A DNA stretch of 7,617 nt. It comes from Gemmatimonadota bacterium (GTDB lineage Bacteria; Gemmatimonadota; Gemmatimonadetes; Longimicrobiales; Gaopeijiaceae). Every line of letters begins with the position of its first letter. Positions within the stretch are counted from its first letter, which is position 1. The DNA is taken from NCBI GenBank assembly GCA_007127575.1, contig SKZC01000138.1, forward strand, positions 1-7,617, given 5' to 3'. Both the position numbers and the translations under genes were made by a program. Positions 5,843 through 7,617 of this stretch are shown piece after piece. The notes beneath the pieces are model-generated. The model searched no databases and was not told where the DNA came from. It saw nothing but the letters and a program-made list of their open reading frames with translations.

Positions 5843-7617
5843 TTAGTGAGTCGGGCTGATTCCGTTGAGGTATGCCTCCAGGTTTGTGTAGCCGTCCCCG
5901 TTGAGGTCGTCTCCCGGCCGGAGGGAAGTGGGCCCACCCCCGTACCGCTCCTCGAAGGCATCCGGTAGTCCGTCCCCGTCCTGGTCAGCGCAGGTGGAGC
6001 CGCCCGAGATGCGGGGGAAGCCGCCGAAGTCCGCCTCACTGGTCGCCAAGCTGGATATCCCGCCGCCGTCGCGGACCTCCTGCACGACCCGGGCGTCGAT
6101 GGGGTCGATGTGGGCGACCCAACGGCCATCGCAGGTGACCCGGGCGTTGGCCCCCACGTTCGCCAGCACCTCATCGAAAACCTGCGAGGCCGGCAAGATG
6201 TTCATCGGTACCTCCGCATCCGGTAGAGGTTGGTCCCGCCGCCAACGGGAGTCTAGCTCCTGACCGATCTCATCGCCGGAGCGGTAGTAGCACGCCGTGA
6301 TCCTTCCTTCGCCCTGCCATGGGTCTGCGCTGGGGTCGTCCCGGTTGGTGGGCGCCAGGTTGCCCGCTACGTACAGGGAGGGATCGCCTGGGTGGTCACA
6401 GCGATGAGTGACCGCGTAGAGGAAACGGGAACTGGTCATGGGACCCGCCCGGAAGTCGTTGTGGATCCAGTCCGCCACCGCGGCGTAGCTCGACTGGCCC
6501 GCCCCCTGGTTCCAGTTGTAGACCACGTTGTTGGCGAACTTGGTTCCCGCGTTGCCGATGTTGGGATTCCGGTGGCTACTGTGCGCGATCAGGTTCCGGT
6601 GCAGGTCGAGCCTCTCGGTGGAGAACCCTCGTTCTTTCCCCGCATCCACGAGCTGAACGGCCGTGGGATGGCTGGCGAACACCTCGGAGAAGATGGAGTT
6701 TCTCACGGTGACGTTCCGGATGTCCCGGCCCCATGCGGTCTCGTACCGACTCACGGTGAGGAGCATGTTGCTGGCCCAGCTCGACGAGATGTGATCCAGG
6801 ATCACGTCCTCGCCAGCTCCCAGGACGATGTTGTTCCCCCCCGCCGAGCCCAAGCGGACTCGAAGGTAGCGGACGACCACGTCCCGGACGTCGTTCCGGA
6901 GAAGGATGCCCATGGAGGTGGAGCCCCGAAGGGTGACGCCGCCTTCAGGAGCGGTCTGTCCCGCGATGTAGACACATCCGTGTCGCAGCTCGAGTCGCGA
7001 CGAGACGTCGATGTAGCCGGCGTAGTCGAAGACGATGACGGAGAGCCGGTGAGGGTCCACATGCCCGAAGGCCTCCCTCAGGCTCCCGGCGCCGGAGTCC
7101 CTCCCGTGGGTGACACGGAGGACCTGGAGGTCGGAGCGGTCGCAGCGGGATAGGGCAGTCGCGCCGTAGCCTTCGGCTCCGGGGAAGGCCAGCGGGGGAG
7201 ATCCCGACGGCGGGCGAGGGCCCTCCACTGTGAGGCTCGAGGATCCTGTGACCCCGTCGGCTTCTGCCGTTACGACGGCTTCTCCCGCTCCTTCAGCGGT
7301 GGCCCATGCCCTGTCTCCGTTCCCTTCCACGGAGACCACCGACGGATCCGAAGAGCGCCAGCGGATGGATCCCTCCTCTATGGAATCCCCGTTCTCGTCC
7401 TGGACCGTGGCCCTGAGCTCGACGCTCTCGTTCAGCTCCAGGGTCTCGGAGGAGGTGGAGACGGCGATGTGCGCCGCGCTCTCTTCGTTTTCCTCATCTT
7501 CGCCGTCCCCACTCGAGTCGGACTCTCCTTCCTCCTCGGGAGGCTCGTTCTCATGGTCTTCCGAATGCACTTCGATCACCGCCTCACCGCTGCGCCCTCC
7601 TCGAGACGCGGACACGA
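5843..7617 (-). CDS. Second Ig-like / pectate-lyase-like beta-helix protein, paralog of the 718-aa lipoprotein; 5' end outside window
   Basis: 590 residues are visible and the frame runs off the right edge. The first full codon (7615-7613) is GTG but aligns to an internal residue of the first Ig-like domain in the complete copy, so it is Val and not a start. Visible parts: end of the first Ig-like domain (S-A-S-R-G-G-R-S-G), acidic linker (about 18-48), second Ig-like domain (about 48-130), P-R-P-P-S-G-S-P-P hinge, beta-helix from 143 (A-F-P-G-A-E-G-Y-G-A) and the same C-terminal D-G-D-G-L-P-D / D-L-N-G-D-G-Y-T-N loops. From 143 to the end it aligns with residues 271-718 of the neighbour without any gap, about 365 of 448 identical by hand count. 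L-D-H (273-275) and R349 in S-H-R-N-P-N match the neighbour's putative active-site region, and the second Arg of R-x-P-x-x-R is again absent. By analogy it probably begins with a lipoprotein signal. Confidence 0.82.
   Translation of the reverse strand, partial: VSASRGGRSGEAVIEVHSEDHENEPPEEEGESDSSGDGEDEENEESAAHIAVSTSSETLELNESVELRATVQDENGDSIEEGSIRWRSSDPSVVSVEGNGDRAWATAEGAGEAVVTAEADGVTGSSSLTVEGPRPPSGSPPLAFPGAEGYGATALSRCDRSDLQVLRVTHGRDSGAGSLREAFGHVDPHRLSVIVFDYAGYIDVSSRLELRHGCVYIAGQTAPEGGVTLRGSTSMGILLRNDVRDVVVRYLRVRLGSAGGNNIVLGAGEDVILDHISSSWASNMLLTVSRYETAWGRDIRNVTVRNSIFSEVFASHPTAVQLVDAGKERGFSTERLDLHRNLIAHSSHRNPNIGNAGTKFANNVVYNWNQGAGQSSYAAVADWIHNDFRAGPMTSSRFLYAVTHRCDHPGDPSLYVAGNLAPTNRDDPSADPWQGEGRITACYYRSGDEIGQELDSRWRRDQPLPDAEVPMNILPASQVFDEVLANVGANARVTCDGRWVAHIDPIDARVVQEVRDGGGISSLATSEADFGGFPRISGGSTCADQDGDGLPDAFEERYGGGPTSLRPGDDLNGDGYTNLEAYLNGISPTH

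Larger units (their letters stand above)
3347..7612 (-). repeat. Tandem gene duplication (two head-to-tail paralogous units)
   Basis: Unit 1 (3347-5110) and unit 2 (5843-7612) encode alignable proteins of 587 and 589 residues, differing by small gaps near the acidic linker. Both units also end in a 15-bp-stem, 9-base-loop hairpin a similar distance past the stop. Many silent differences even where the protein is identical (for example over the last 58 residues) show that the duplication is not recent. Confidence 0.8.

Noticed and set aside
5614..6174. - strand frame of 186 codons crossing the end of the distal paralog and the spacer
   Set aside because: It is a frameshifted reading of the paralog followed by Pro/Ser-rich spacer; no domain and no ribosome binding site.
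6392..7153. + strand open frame (253 codons) opposite the second paralog, with a counterpart at 3614-4288 opposite the first
   Set aside because: Similar antisense peptides at both places follow from the homology of the sense genes. Composition (Val/Gly/Asp/His-rich) and lack of motifs mark them as shadows.
3347..7617. Insertion sequence or CRISPR array as the cause of the repeated DNA
   Set aside because: The repeat units are long diverged coding copies with no terminal inverted repeats, transposase or regular short repeats; a gene duplication explains them.

Overview
This is a GC-rich bacterial window holding the end of a polysaccharide (O-antigen or capsule type) biosynthesis cluster on the + strand, meeting two tandem paralogous secreted beta-helix genes on the - strand. 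Coding density, G/C-ending codons, a GTG start and a lipoprotein carrying bacterial Ig-like domains point to a high-GC Gram-negative. A Gemmatimonadota-like lineage is my guess from the look of the large lipoproteins; no rRNA or other marker is present to confirm it.

Left part (2-3324, + strand): the C-terminal end of a probable glycosyltransferase, then three sugar-nucleotide genes: a WecB/WbpI-type UDP-sugar 2-epimerase (272-1378), a WbpE-type DegT/DnrJ/EryC1 aminotransferase (1453-2577) and a WbpD-type left-handed beta-helix N-acetyltransferase (2644-3324). All run in the same direction with gaps of 3, 74 and 66 bases, so they are probably one operon. Together they match three of the five steps (WbpA, B, E, D, I) that make UDP-2,3-diacetamido-2,3-dideoxy-D-mannuronic acid from UDP-GlcNAc. 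The two dehydrogenase/oxidase steps (WbpA, WbpB) are not in the window. The epimerase departs from its family at several conserved positions.

Junction (3293-3346): a perfect 15-bp inverted repeat lies between the convergent gene sets. The last codons and the stop of the acetyltransferase are inside it, so it probably serves as a two-way terminator.

Right part (3347-7617, - strand): two head-to-tail paralogs. The complete copy (3347-5503, 718 aa) has a lipoprotein signal peptide, two Ig-like (Big_2-like) domains joined by an acidic linker, a pectate-lyase-like right-handed beta-helix and a short C-terminal calcium-loop module. The second copy (5843 to beyond 7617) lacks its N-terminus because of the window edge. 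The two align without a gap over 448 residues at about 81% identity by hand count. Between them is a 339-base spacer with a hairpin for the distal copy and the presumed promoter region of the near copy. A plausible but untested idea is that these surface lyase-like proteins trim or release a uronic-acid polysaccharide, perhaps the one made by the neighbouring cluster.
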